Of a DNA stretch of 64,000 bases, positions 25,601 to 37,600 are shown piece after piece (positions within the stretch are counted from its first letter, which is position 1; every line of letters starts with the position of its first letter). This stretch comes from Mesostigma viride (taxonomy: Eukaryota > Streptophyta > Mesostigmatophyceae > Mesostigmatales > Mesostigmataceae): the NCBI GenBank assembly GCA_009746045.1, contig RPFO01000156.1, positions 5,936,400 through 6,000,399 of the forward strand, read 5' to 3'. A program made the translations under genes and the position numbers. The notes under the pieces were generated by a model. It did no database searches. It was not told the DNA's origin and worked only from the letters and a program-made list of their open reading frames with translations.

Positions 25601-28600
25601 TGCGGAGTCAGCCCCTGGTGGGCTGACCAGCCCCCAGCATGCGGGACCACCGAGGCAAAGCCATCCATGCCCATGGAATTGATAGCATTGGGGCCCACGG
25701 AGGCAAAACAGTTTGGGCCCACCGAGTTGAAACCGACCGGACCCACCGAGTTGAAACCAGTTGGCCCCACGGACGCGAAAGTGTACCCGTGCGGCGTGCC
25801 CGCTCCGTCGTTGTTGCAGCTGACGCGGAACCGCCGCACGCTGCCGATGCCACCACCCGTGCCCCCACCGTCCAGCGCCTCGCTGGAGGAACGGGACCAT
25901 CGGGCGGACGCGGCACGGTCGACCGACCCCAGGCTCGTGCGGGGGTGGGCCCGATCAAGCCCACCATCTCCCGACTTGTCGATGTAGTAGCCGCTAGAGC
26001 GCGTCACATGGTTGTTACTGCTACCGTCTGCAGGAGCCGCCCGGGGGGCACTCTCGGGTATCACCCACGCATCCAAGCCACGGGGCGGGGTGCTGCGCCA
26101 GCGCTGCAGGGATGCTCCAGGTCCAGACTCTCGGGGTCGCACAGGAGGTGACCGGGCGATGTCACGGGGCAGGGGGGATAGTGCCAGTTCTGCGGTTAGC
26201 GGCCCACTCTCGTCCATCGGAGGGAGCGAGGGCTGGGCGCTCACTGTCCGGTATAGCCCATGCGATGCGCCCCCCTGCGTGCGACTCGTGTCTTCCAGTG
26301 GTGGGACGGACCCCCCAGTGTGTGGCCGCTGTTCCCCGTCACCGTGCCCCGGACGGGACAGCCACATCTGGGAATCCCGGGAGCCCCTGCGGCCCGCGCG
26401 CCCATTGTGCGGTTGTTGCCGCGGCGACCAGGACGGAGAGGGGGAGACCAACACCGGCGCGCCGGTGACGGGGGACTCGGAGGATAGGATCAACTGGGGG
26501 GTGGCCAGGGGGGATATCATAGGGTCGTGCGCCGCAGGGGTCACATGGCCAGCATCGGGCAAAGCCCGTGGCGACCCGCGTGGCGGAAACAGAGGCAGGG
26601 CCACGTCAGGTGGCAGCGTCAGGGGCAGCTCGATGTCCTCAAAATCCAGAGGGCCAAGGGCCGACCGGAAGGGTGGCGAGGGGGTGCCCCGGCCGGTCTC
26701 GTACATGGCCCCGGTGTCGTCTCCTCTGCGTCCTGGCTCACCGTCTCTTGCCCGCGGTGTGCCACGTGGCGGGTAAATCGCGGCAATGTTCGGTCCCTCG
26801 TAGGGGAATTCTCCGGGCACCTCGACAGGGAGGATGATGGATGAGACCAGCGAGGAGGATGAGGAGGAGGACGAGGAGGTCACGATGAGCTTGAATGCAG
26901 CCAGGGCATCTGCTAGTGAAGGCTCCAAGCCCACCCCGTAGGCAACCTCTAGGTCGCTGCCGGAGAAGGAGAGGTCAGTGAGCACTTTCCAGGGGGTCTT
27001 GCCCGCCACCTCGGCGGCCCGCATGGTGATCAGCCGGCGGCCGCGCCCAAAGGCCAGCGTGTGCTCCGCGGGGGGGGTGCACAGGGTGGCCTGCGAGGGC
27101 AAGGTGTGTGTGTGGGGAGGGGCAGTGAGGCGAGGCAATTCACCACAAGGCAGGCAGGAGCAAGGTGTAAAGAATGAACAGGTGAGCCAGCGATGAGCCT
27201 TCTGATTGTAAGGCTAGGTGCACAGTGTGGATCACACAGCGTGTAGCTGTTACTGTGTCCGACTGCTGTAAGATCTTAGTGTCATGACAACGGAAATGAC
27301 AGGACAGGAGCGCTACCGTGAAGACCTGAGCCAGCACGTCTTGGAAAGAAAGCGGGTCAAAAGAAGTCAAGAAAGTGTTTGTGCTGCCGTACTTTGCGCC
27401 TATCCTGGCAGCATATTCCTGCGAACTCAAGCAAGTGTTGCAAAACGTTTGCTGTCTAGGCCCAAACTAGGCAAGAGCTGCAGGAAAAACAAAAAAAGAT
27501 AGCCAAATGCTCCAATCGAAATTGTGAAGAAAAAAGGTTATGCAATTGTCCTGGAAAACTTCCACTCAATATGATCAAATGGCCACCATTCATAAAACCG
27601 GGAAATAGCTCGTTACTTTAACCCACATGACCCACAAAGGCCATGTCAACACAAGCAGAAAAGATGGTTCCTTCAACAGATTGAAATCAATAGCAAACGT
27701 GCACACAAAAGGACAGGATGGCACTGAGAAACACCGCGAACATACAACCACAGGTTGTCTTAGTTATGCAGCCTGTGTTTATATTAGTTATGCTTCTAAC
27801 CCCGCAAAAGTCAGCGGGTCAGCAACAAGGTTGACAAACAGGTCAGAAGAATGGGCACCCACCCAGTCCCAGCCACCCACATCCCATGCTGCCATGCAAC
27901 CTACCTGCTGCACCGCGTATACCAGGCCCTGCATCTGGCCCGCCTGTAGCGTGACGAGTGGCAGCGGAAAGCTGCGCAGCTGGACCACCACGTCAGTCCA
28001 GCTGGCCTCCAGCCGCCCGCCTTCAATCTCTGCAAAGGGGATGCCGTGGCTGGCAGCATCGATGCGCTCAATGTCCATGACCGCGGGGCTCTTGGGTGGG
28101 CCACACGGCACCTCCACCCTGCTGCAACCGCCGCACTCCTCTTCCCCACCGCCCGCTGGATCGACTTGGCACGTGCTCCTGCACTCCCTATGTCCCTTCA
28201 TCCCGCACGTGTGCTCATGTTCGCTCGCACCACGAACTTTGTAGGCCTCGTGCTTGCCACCCTTTTGTTTCTCTTGGGTCCCATCATCCCTGCGGCGCCC
28301 AATGGCCGCCACCGTGTCCCCCTCGCAAAAGTGGAGGACAAGATTCCGGCCCGTGACGCTCACCAGAGTGTCCACTACGTCATCGCCCTCTTGCTGCTCA
28401 TCCTGACACACGTCACCCCCCGTTGCCGCCCTGACCACACCCTCCTGCCCCTCCTTTTCCACTTGCCCCCCAGGCGGTGCAGTGGACCCGGCGCCCCCGC
28501 CCTGGGACTTGCCTTGCTCCCTGCGAAGGTGCCGCTGCCGGTAGGAGCGCGCGCAGCCACGCATGAGCAGCTCCCAGAGCGCATGGAGCTCCTCCATGGC

Positions 28601-31600
28601 CGCCTTGGTGCCGCCAGGTGGTGCGCCCTCATCGCACCGCGGTACCGCGGTGGGGCCCCCCACTCCCTTGCCGAGCCCCTTTTCAGGAGCTTGATCACTG
28701 TCCCCCTTGCCAGTGCTCGCCGTGCCAGAGACGCCACCCGGACTGGGTGATGCACTTTCTGCCGCTGTCACCCCACCTGACCGCCACTCGCGGGGGGAAT
28801 CATCGCTCTGGCAGTCGGCACTCTCGAGGAAATCACCCCGGAACAGCCCCGGGTCACCCCCAGCAAGCGGCAGGCCCCCCCTGGCGACCCCCACCTCGGC
28901 CTCCCTGCGCCAGACGAGCTCGGCGTTCTGGCTCAGCAGTACACGTTCCTGCGCTTGCGCCAGCGCGGTCTCCTCCCCGAGTAGCTGCTGCCGCCGCAGC
29001 ACCCAGGCCTCCATCGCGTCGTCCTCCAGGAGGATCTCGACTGTCTCCACGGTGCATGAGAGGGACCGGCGCGTGCGAGACCTCTTCTTTTTCTTCTCTG
29101 CCTTTTTCACTGCCTGAGAAGGAGACAAAGAGTCGCCATGGTTCAAACAAGGTTGTCTTAGCGCGGTCTGCGGCTGGATGTTGTCCTTTGATGTCTTCTC
29201 CTTTGACCTCAACTCCACATCCTGGTCATTGTCGCCATGGCCATCCCATCCTTGTGACGCGCCTGCCTCTGGACCGCTGTCCTTGTCATGCCGGTCCACC
29301 TCCTGCCCTGCTGAGGTCATTCCCTTCACCATGTTATCAGCCATGTCTCGCCCCGGCCCGATTGTCGTTACTGTAGCACCGCTCCTGGTGGCACACTCCG
29401 TCCCCTGCACCTTGCCCTCGGCATCCCTCCCTGCGGCCCCATCCACGGGGTCACCGATCTCCCCTGACACACGAGAATGCAGCCGGTCACGTAGCGCGGC
29501 AGAAGAGCCCCTGACCGCCTTGCGCAGTGCGAGTGTGTCCATCACGGCCGCGTACACCTCCATGTCCACGGGGTGGACCAGCCGCAACGAACGCAAGCAC
29601 AAGTCCACGTGCTCGATGCCACGGTGTGGCCCATGCACTGCTGCCGCCTCTGCATCTGCTGCTCCTTCTGACGATGGCGATGTTGGCGATGGCCCCTTGC
29701 AATTTACGTCTGGACAAGCAGGCCCTTGTAGTGAACTACGGGCAGCATCCGCCCCTATCCCGGTGTGGTCACTCACGCCCAGCTTGCCACCTGTCCGATC
29801 CGCCTCTTCCAGGGGCCCTGGCGACACAACTGGGGTGGCAGCCGCTGCTCCAGCAGATGCAGCAGTAGAAGCAGCAACGGTGGCACTGGCCTCTGTACCG
29901 TCCTCGTCCACATGCAGCACCAGTTCCCTTGCCCCCTTGTTCCCCCCCGTGCAGGACCCATGCTTGTCATCCGCGGCAACCGTGCTCCCCCGCAGCAGGA
30001 TGTCAGCCAGGGAGAGGCCTGTCTGTACTCCCAGGGGGATCGCCTGCACTCGCGCAGCGCATGCAGACGATGGGGCCTCACCTAACGTACAGTCAGCAAA
30101 ACCATCAGTGAGGCAGGCCCCCGCATTTCCCTCCGCTGCACAAACCCTTTCATCGAAACCTTTCGCAGTGCTGCCATTTTGACTCGTACCGGGGGCAGTT
30201 CCGGTGGCGTGCGACAGTGCCAGCACCGGCGGTGAGTCACTCTCAACGCCCTGCTCCCGTCCCATCCCCGTCGGCCTTGCACCTGCCTGGTCAGGGTCAA
30301 CAGGGGCCGTGGGCTTGGCCACGGGGATCCTGTTTAGCTCCATCACGTCACAGTGCATGCACTGCGCGTCGTTCAGGCCGACCGAGAGCCCCTTGATCAC
30401 GCCCCGCTGGCCCGGCCCTCGCGAGGGGTCCACGCTCACGCGTGCGCTCTCCAGGAACGCGGACCATGATATGGTGTCCGTGACGCGCGCGGTGACGCCC
30501 ACCGCCCACAGCTCGGCAACCACCTGCTTGCGCACGCGGCGCTTGGGCTTATGGTGGCGATCCGCCATCGGTGCGGAGCCAGATGATGGACCGGCGGCCG
30601 CACTCAGGGAGTCCGGCTTAGGGCGTTCCTCTGGAAACGCGCTGCCACCGTGAATCCCGATTGCGGGGATGTTAGGATCAGCATCTCCGTGGATGGCATG
30701 CTCCTTGGCAGGAATGCCCCGGGGGGCCCTGAGTGCGGAAGCATGCTTGTTTTGCGATCCAGAAGAAGCAGCAGGAGCCATCTCCCACTTATCAGCCTCA
30801 TTATGGCCCTCCGCGAGGGTGACCCTTTGCTCTCCCGCCGCCGCTCCCCCCCCTCGTTTCTCCTTTGCTCGTACCCGCAACGAGCGCAACGGCGCGAGTG
30901 CGGCACGCATGCCCAGCGCGACTTGCAGCAGGAACAGATGCGCCTCGGCCTCCCACACCACGTCCAGCCCAAACGCGCGCCACGACTCCTTGACACATGC
31001 CTCCTTGCATGCCCCCTTGCATGCCCCCTTGCATGGCCCGTTGCAGGCTTCCTTGCAGGCCTCACCCGCGCAGGTCGGGGATCTAGGGCCAGTACCCTCC
31101 CCCATGCCGTCCTTGGCTGTGTTGATGCTAGCAGCCGCATTCCCCATGCCGACGTCCGTGCCCGTGCGCCACTCCTCAACGCCCTGGCTTGCCTCGGGGG
31201 CGTCTTTCCCGGCTCCCTGAGGATTGCCACCTCCACCTCCCCGTGCACTTTCCACCCTGTCCCTGCTCACATCACCGCCAGCGACCAGCTCCCGCACCAT
31301 CTCCAGACTGGCCAGGCTGACCAGCTGTATGACGACCACCGGCTGATGCGGCCACGCGCCCCAACCCCCCCACCTGTGAATCCCTGCCGGGCTAATCACC
31401 TCGCTGTACTCGGCGGTGAGCCGCTCGAGCACCAGCGTGGCCGCACACGGCGGCCCGCCTGGCAGGGACCCTGCCGGGTGCCGCGCGGGGGGTGTTGAGT
31501 CTGTCATGAGAGACAGGAGGCCAACGCGCAGCACGGCGCGCCCGACCGCCAGCAAGCCCCCATCCGCCAGCAATGATGGGGCCATGCCAGCACTGAGGCC

Positions 31601-34600
31601 ATTTGCCGCTGCTGCTGCTGCTGCTGGTGCTGGTGCTGGTGCTGCTGCTGTAGATGTGGGTACCGAGGCAGGGATGCTGGCTCCTGGGGCACCCTGCCCC
31701 GATGGGCGTGCGCTCGTGTTGGGGGGACGAATGCCAGTGGCCACGCCCTCACCCGTCAGCGCCATGATAATGTCTTCCTCGCACTCGAGGCACGACTCAC
31801 GCACTGTGACTGATGCCTTGGTGGCAAACCGCGGCTTGCTCTTCCCCTTCATGTCAGCGTTCCCCATTCCCCCAGGCAGCACGCAGCCGTCGGGCTTGGC
31901 GGGACCAAGAGACCTACTCCATGGGCCCAGTGGCAGTGAGGGTGGCAAACTGGATGAGGCAGCTGCTGCCGCCGCCACCGCTTTCCTTTGTTTCTTGTGG
32001 GACCGCACCGCGGCTAGCAGCTCCCGCAATGACGCCGTCGCTGCCGCGGTCAGCAGAAGCTTCTCCACCACTTGCTCCACCAGGCGGGGGCTGACCCGCG
32101 CCCACGCCCGGTCCACCTCAAGAGACACGCTCACGCTGCCCAGGGTCATGGATTCGTCATCACCCCCCCTGCTGCCGCCGCTGCCGTTGCTGGAATTATG
32201 GACCTTGACATCAACGCCTGGTTCTGCAGGGTACTTCCCATTCCCGACCTGACCCTCTCTCCCGTCCAAGCTACCCTTTACAGAGCCAGACGCCGCCCTA
32301 TTGGACACGAATCCTGACACACCCGCCATGCTGTCATTGCTCCTCCTGAGCCCCCACAAGCGCGGCAGGTCCAGGCTGCCGGACCGCCGAATGGAGTTGG
32401 ACCTTGCCTCACCGCTGTCGATGCTGCTGAAGCTCCCGCGAGCGTGGCCGCTGATCGACGAGCCCCTCATGAAGGCGGTCGGGAACGACACGGTGGCGGA
32501 TGCCAGCGGCGCGGGGGACACCTGGACCATGGCAGCGAGTGACGCAGTCGTCAGAAGTGTGTCGCTGACCACGAGGTTTCCCAGTGTCGGCTGCAAGTCC
32601 ATTAACGGCTTGGGGAGCCCTGCTGGCAAAGGCTCTTCTTGTGAGGTCCGGGATGCGGCGTTCATCCTGGGGTCCCTGGTGGCATGGCTGGGGTCATGGC
32701 TGGGTGCTTCTTGTTCCCTGGGTCGTAGCACGGCGGCATAGGGTGACCCCACCTGGGCGGCGCACGCGACCCGAGCGTACTGTGCCCAATGCAGGACAGC
32801 CATTTCAGCAGAAGGTGCCGGTGCTGGGCCATCACTGCTGGGGGTGACCGGGCCATTGGTATGGGTGTGGGTGTCGATGCCTTGCTTGTGGGTGTCTCGT
32901 AGAGCTTGGTCCTTGTGACAGGCGTGCTGAGTCTCGGGTTGGGTTGCCGCAAACGACGACGGGGCTTGTGGGAGGGAGGGGGGCTGCCATGGAAGCTCCC
33001 CCTGGGTTTCCAGATTGATGCCAGCAGCCTGCGTGGTAGCAGGGAGAGCCCGTGAAGCATGGGAGTAAAATGAGGATGAGAAAACATGCTGGTAACCCGT
33101 GTTTCTACGGATAGAGGTTCTTGTCTGGTAAGTGAGAACAGGCATCCATGTAGGGAAAAGGAGACGACGTTGTGCTCGTTTCGATTTTTCCTTTCGAAGA
33201 CATGAAAATATCCAAGGACGTGTTTGCCTTGTTTTCCAAATGCTGACAGACATGGCTTCAAGTGGAACAAGAACATTGATTCTGCAGACGAGGACAAGGA
33301 TCAGGTGGTCCGAACCAATAAACGAAGGCCATTTAGGAAAAAGACAAGCTTGGCTGATGAGCATGCTAAACACATAAAATATGAGCATGGTAAACACACA
33401 AACTACATCCGCGTAACAGTGAAGCTGACTTGCAGACACAGAGACGCCGGCACCACACCAGCCCTTAATATATTTGTATGAGTTAGTAAATGAGCTATGC
33501 AGAATACAAAGCGAATGAGACGCTGGTGCTGCACGGCTTAAAGAGGCTCCCAAGAACCAGCGGCACACCCAGGCAAATTTGCACCATGGCAACCCCACAA
33601 AAAACCTACACAGGAAACACGCAGGACAATGTCCCAAGAAAACATGGTGACACAGCCTGCGCCGAGCTCATAACAAGACCGCAGGCGCATGCTCCTGCCG
33701 TCACACGCCATGCAGCAATGCAAGTCCGATGTCACATGGTATCGCATCACAGCCAACTCACCGCCAAAAGGAGGCCGCTGCTCTCATGCATCGGGATGAC
33801 CAAAGCCACTCCCTGGATGGCCACACCTCCGTTCAAGATCAGGATCAGGCCCGCCGGCGTGCTGCCATCGCTCGTGCCTGATGCTCGCCGGTGTTGCTCG
33901 AACGCTGTACTGCCAGCCGCCACCCACCTGCTTGTTTCCTTTGCGTCCTGCCAGCTAAACTCGGCCGGCCTGCCAGGCATATGCTCTTGCCCAGACGACC
34001 CACCTCCCAAGGGTGCAGAGAGGGTAACATTGTTACAGACACCACCGGAGGACCAAACTCCTTGCAGATCGTTGTCTTCCTGGCCGCCCAGAGCGTTACT
34101 TTGAAGTGCAGGTCGAGTCAAGACAGGGTCACCTGGCGCCGATGCCACAGATGATGGCATAAGGACTGGCGCATAAGTGGCCGCCGGGTGCCCTGACAAC
34201 TTGCCATCCAAGCCGCTGACACGGCTCGCAGCCCCCTCCCCCACCCCACTGCCCAGCGCCGACACCGCCGCGGCAAGCGTGTCGGTGAGTGCAATGCCCC
34301 AGGAACCCAGCCAGCCGCCGTCGCTCCGCACACCCACGGTGCCCACATCGAGCAGCACATCGGCGCAGATCTGGGGGGGAAGCCGTTCGCTGGATCCGGC
34401 AAAAACTGGCGCACCCCCCACCGCGGTGATGTCCAACGAGAGGGACACCATGGGCAGGTCCGCGATGGGTGGGTGACCGCTTGGTTGTCGACTCCGTGAT
34501 GGCTCCTGGCCAGGTGGGTGCCCCTCGGTGATCCGCATGTCCTCATGGTGGACCTGAAAATGTGGCGGTGGACGATGCCGGGACGCCGGGATGGAGGCGG

Positions 34601-37600
34601 GATGCCATGGTGAAGGCAGGCGCGGCAGCTCATTATTGGGAGTAGTGAGATGAATACAGGCGTACCCATGGCTGACGCTAACACCAGCACAAACAGACAC
34701 GAATTCAGAGTCCACCCCCCGATCAGAGTCAACTGCAGGTCTTACTAGTTTTTATATGTTTCGACAGGTTTGCCTGCAATTGAAAGTTTGTAGGGCCAGT
34801 TGGTCCACGGTGTGTAGCCTGACTAAGCCACAGCGAGATACATGAAAAGAATGAACAGGTTGAAAAAAGGGGCAGCATGGATCCTGTAATAAGCATGCCT
34901 CCACGGCAGCAATGATCAAATCTATCACTCCCATGTGAAAGGGACACCAAGCATGGTGCAGCTCTGGGATCCAAGGTCAATGCATCAGAAACAGATTACG
35001 TGGCACGAAACCCAGTCCATGACTGCTGTCACAACATGAGGCAACTAAGCAGCAGCCAGCTTTATTAACGAGCCACTGGACATAACCAAGACACTTCAGT
35101 AGCCTCATCAAAAGAGGATACTTCCCTCCAATGTGAAATCGATAGAGACGAGCAGCAAGCACCAGCTCATGTACAAACAGTTATCACAACCTGTTCAATC
35201 TTTCTCCCATCAAGGCGCCCAGCAATGTATGGTCTCTAGATCAGGCCAGAAGCTGAATGCAACATCATCAAACCCCAGGCAGAAAAAAAAAAGGAGGACT
35301 TTTCCGATATCCCATGCACATGCTGACTTGTAAACTGGCATGAATTATTGCCAATGGTGGGGAAAAGCAGACACCGTTTAATGCACAGAAAACCAAGAAA
35401 AGCACCTTAGGAAAACAATCAAACAAGGCAGTGCCACAGCGCCCATGTCCAGTGGAGAGCGCACGACATGACAATTATAACGCTATATTGCATCCTGCCA
35501 CTGCTACCCTGCCACAGCTTGCAATGACCCGTGTGCTACCGTTGAGTGCCATGCTGCATACCTACACCGCATGTACCCCTCCACATACCTGCAATGACTT
35601 CCAGGACAGCTTGACCCCCGCCGCTAACATCTCCTTGCCAAACAGTCCGTCCTCCCCATCCGGCCCAGACGGGCTGACTTGTGACTGGAGCGCAAGGGAG
35701 ACCATGTGGCCCGTGACGGACAGCAGCTGTTGCTCGATGGCCGGCTGGGCGCCACAGCCATAGGTGACGGCCGACAGGGTATGGACACAGAGGGCCGCCT
35801 GCGCCAGGTACCCAAAGGGCAAACACGGGGCCAATACAGGAGCATGCACGTGGCAGTCCGACGATCAACAATGTCAGTTGTATATGCGGGCCGATGCCTG
35901 GCTGCAGGGCTGCCAGTCGAATGCTTATAGTGACTTACCTGCACTCGCTGGCGGTAGCATATCGAAGAGACAACCGGCGCAGGCCAGCGTAGGGCCATCC
36001 TATACCTATCCAGTCTTCCCCCCCATGCTCCTCCATGCTCATGCTGAATAATGTCATCAAAGGCTATACGTAACATCATCAAGTTACTGCCTAGTGTAAA
36101 TTCAAAAATACATTTAGTTTACCACCGGGAAAACAGTTTTCTCGAACGAGGATACCACCGCTAGCCAACCAACGAATCCAGGGTCCCTCCACCGTTTCTC
36201 CGCATCCTTCACTACCCATGCACAGTCTCGCACCACCCACACACACTTGCAACGGCGGTGCGTTGCCTCACTACGAGAAAGCAGGAAGCACGTGAAGACC
36301 TACCTCACGTGGCAGTAACACCGTCAGCAGGGCTGCGACCTCCTCCAAGGCATCCGCCGCCACCAAGGGCTGTCCCGCAGCAGAGCCTTTGCCAAACAGC
36401 TGCAGAAGCGCCTGCCGTAGCCGGGTAACGTTGCTGGTCTTCTTCTTCTGGTGCTGCTCCTTCTGGCTACTGTCACCCAACGACCCCGTTTGCCCTGACA
36501 GACCAGAGTTACATCTGCCACCCCTCACCCCACTGGACTCGCTGCCCACAACCTTCCCAGCAAGTGCCGGTAGCAGCTCATCCCCAGATGACATCACCCG
36601 CATTGACCGGATTGTAACCCGGGCAGCGCCCAGGCGGCGGCTACCGCGGTTAGGCACGCTCCCTCGTGCCTCCCTGGCCCTCTTGCCAGTCAAACCACGT
36701 GGCGATGCGGCAGGGCCGGGCGACCCCGCCAGCGTGGCAGGAGGGGCGCTGGTCTGTGCAGGGATCAAGTCGGTCATGCGCAGCCGGATCTGGACATCGC
36801 GCATGTGGGCATCCAGGAGAGAGCCGACCGGCAAGCCTGAGATCGCGCTCCAACGATGCTGCTGTGCTGGCGGCAGGGGCGGCCCTGGATTCTCGCCTTC
36901 TGCTGGCTCCTGTCCTGCCCGCGCAGTGGCGGACGCATCCCCATCCACACTCACGTGCCCCGGCCGGCCATGGTGGCACTCCTCGGAACCAGCGCCAGCG
37001 GAAGAAGGGGCTGACGGCCGAGGCACGGAGCACCCATCCCACTGGTGGACGTTCTCGTCGATCCAAGCATGCAGGTCCGAGGCGGCCAGTGCCGCCCATG
37101 AGTCAAAGCCCGCCCTCATGCGGCGCGGCGGTGAGGCCGCCTCCTCCCAGGTGGCGCGCGAGCTTCGCTGTGAGCCGCCGTGTGCCGACAGATAGCATCC
37201 CGAGATATCCACGCAGAGCTGCAGGGTGTCCAGGCCGAGGGTTTGGCTGGCCCGGACGCGTGTGCCAGCAGCGGGGAACATCGTGGAGGGTGAGAAGGGG
37301 CCTTGTCTTGACAGGATGTCCTTGGCATCTTCCGCGCGCACGTCCACGCGCTCCATCAGCACCTTGGCCTGCATGTCAGGCAGCCGCACAAGCATGGGCC
37401 AAGCATGCAAATAACGAACAAATGTATTACTTAAATGGACAGAGCATGCAAAGAAGTAATACGTCGGCTAAGAACAACGAGAGAGCATGCAAATGATAAA
37501 TACGCTGGTTAAGAACATCAAGGAGATAACCGCTTAAATGGCCATCACATGCAAATACGAAATACGTTGGCTAAGAACATGGACGGAGCATGCAAGTAAG

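Noticed and set aside
29090-29140. Extra intron in SABRE-like exon 7, with an acceptor-like CTCCTTCTCAG
   Set aside because: The frame is open through it and no clear matching donor upstream could be fixed. It stays possible but unsupported.
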